Source: Paraburkholderia sediminicola (GTDB taxonomy: Bacteria > Pseudomonadota > Gammaproteobacteria > Burkholderiales > Burkholderiaceae). Taken from it: a stretch of DNA of 64,000 nucleotides. The position numbers and the translations under genes were made by a program. Within the stretch, counting starts at the first letter, position 1, and every line of letters begins with the position of its first letter. This document shows positions 63,196-64,000 of the stretch, one piece after another. Location: contig NZ_CADIKC010000001.1 of assembly GCF_902859805.1 (NCBI RefSeq), positions 372,001 to 436,000 on the forward strand, given 5' to 3'. The notes below the pieces were generated by a model. That model was not told the DNA's origin. It worked only from the letters and a program-made list of their open reading frames with translations, and did no database searches.

Positions 63196-63960
63196 TCAGC
63201 CTCGCCCGACGAATGGCATCTTGCTCGCCATGATGGTCATGAACTGCACATTCGCCGACAGCGGCAATTCGGCCATATGCAGCACCGCGTCGGCGACGTG
63301 CTGCACGTCCATCAACGGCTCGACGGCGATTTCGCCGTTCGCCTGCGGCACGCCGCGCGCCATCCGCTCGGCCATTTCCGTCGCTGCATTGCCGATATCG
63401 ATCTGCCCGCACACGATGTCGTATTTGCGGCCGTCGAGCGAAACCGCTTTCGTGATGCCGGTAATCGCGTGCTTGGTCGCCGTGTAGGCGATGCTGTTCG
63501 GCCGCGGCGCATGCGCGGAAATCGAACCATTGTTGATGATGCGGCCGCCCCGCGGCGTCTGCGTTTTCATCAGACCGAAGGCGGCGCGTGTGCAAAGAAA
63601 CACGCCCGTGAGATTGGTGTCGACCACTGAGCGCCATTCGTCGACATCGAGTTCATCGATATCCACCGGCGAGCCATTGCGGCCCGCGTTATTGAATAGC
63701 ACATCGAGACGGCCGCGCCGCGAACGGATCGTGTCGAACAGTGCGGCGACGCTGTCAGCGTCCGTCACGTCGCAGGCCACGGCAAGCGCGTCGCCGCCCA
63801 GTTGCTGCGCTTCTTCGACCACGGCATCGAGCGGCGCCTGACGACGGCCGGCGAGTACGACGCTATATCCGTGTTCCAGCATCTTGAGCGCGCAGGCCCG
63901 GCCGATGCCGCTGCCCGCGCCCGTCACCAGCGCGACCTTCTTGATCCCCGTTCCTGTCAC
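63196..63960 (-). CDS. short-chain dehydrogenase/reductase
   Basis: A 254-residue classical SDR. A GTG start at 63960 is proposed ([20 protein letters not shown] after the initiator) because GGAG lies seven bases upstream; an ATG at 63999 is the in-frame alternative. The cofactor motif is [12 protein letters not shown] is present, and the catalytic residues are in [20 protein letters not shown] (Ser, Tyr and Lys of YxxxK). The substrate is unknown. The gene lies at the window's right edge but appears complete. Confidence 0.9.
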   Translation of the reverse strand: MTGTGIKKVALVTGAGSGIGRACALKMLEHGYSVVLAGRRQAPLDAVVEEAQQLGGDALAVACDVTDADSVAALFDTIRSRRGRLDVLFNNAGRNGSPVDIDELDVDEWRSVVDTNLTGVFLCTRAAFGLMKTQTPRGGRIINNGSISAHAPRPNSIAYTATKHAITGITKAVSLDGRKYDIVCGQIDIGNAATEMAERMARGVPQANGEIAVEPLMDVQHVADAVLHMAELPLSANVQFMTIMASKMPFVGRG

Positions 63961-64000
63961 AGCACTTCTCCCGCTCGGTTTCTTTGGCCTTAGCACCATA

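Overview
The window looks like a chromosomal segment of a GC-rich betaproteobacterium, most probably Paraburkholderia or a close Burkholderia relative. The reasons are the strongly GC-biased third codon positions, the typical porin, the DUF4148 and DUF2968 proteins, the outer-membrane-factor-first RND efflux operon and the density of catabolic and transport operons. I see no rRNA, tRNA, insertion sequence, prophage or CRISPR array, and the region reads as ordinary catabolic and transport chromosome.

Region by region. 1-6.8 kb: the 5' end of a beta-ketoadipate thiolase gene (pcaF), then a complete C4 acid-sugar operon (gntR-ltnD-otnK-otnC-otnI-denD) for L-threonate and D-erythronate, and a small cupin. 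7-14 kb: an RND efflux operon followed by an IclR regulator of the PcaR/PobR type. 14-15.2 kb: an M20 amidohydrolase. 15.4-23.6 kb: a C-P lyase locus, with phnF, a DUF1045 2H phosphoesterase and phnN on one strand and phnGHIJKLM on the other, diverging around a 20-bp perfect palindrome. 23.6-27.2 kb: a GT2 glycosyltransferase, a flippase-like membrane protein, and a three-gene export set (lipoprotein, small secreted protein, lytic transglycosylase).

27.6-35.4 kb: a hexonate/hexuronate cluster (gntR, two MFS carriers, a zinc alcohol dehydrogenase, manD, and divergent uxuB), which together could convert L-gulonate or L-idonate to 2-keto-3-deoxygluconate. 35.4-38.3 kb: a diguanylate cyclase translationally coupled to a solute-binding protein. 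39-47.3 kb: an orphan basic-amino-acid binding protein, an AstE-like deacylase, an orphan MetQ, a porin with a structured leader, and a complete His/Lys/Arg ABC operon whose binding protein is about 84% identical to the orphan one. 47.4-55.4 kb: two hypothetical genes, a pepsin-fold lipoprotein lacking its second aspartate, glycogen phosphorylase, an EmrB-type exporter and threonine aldolase. 55.5-64 kb: housekeeping and conserved genes (NlpD-like LysM/M23 protein, cupin, DUF2968, DUF4148, 6-phosphogluconate dehydrogenase, DUF938 methyltransferase, FMN-binding oxidase-like protein, sirtuin, OXLD1-like small protein, SDR).

The observations I consider most worth following are the bacterial pepsin-like lipoprotein at 48.6 kb, the DUF1045 2H phosphoesterase as a possible PhnP substitute, the palindromic operators at 17.6 kb and 43.9-44.1 kb, the coupled binding protein and diguanylate cyclase, and the three-gene export set at 26-27 kb.
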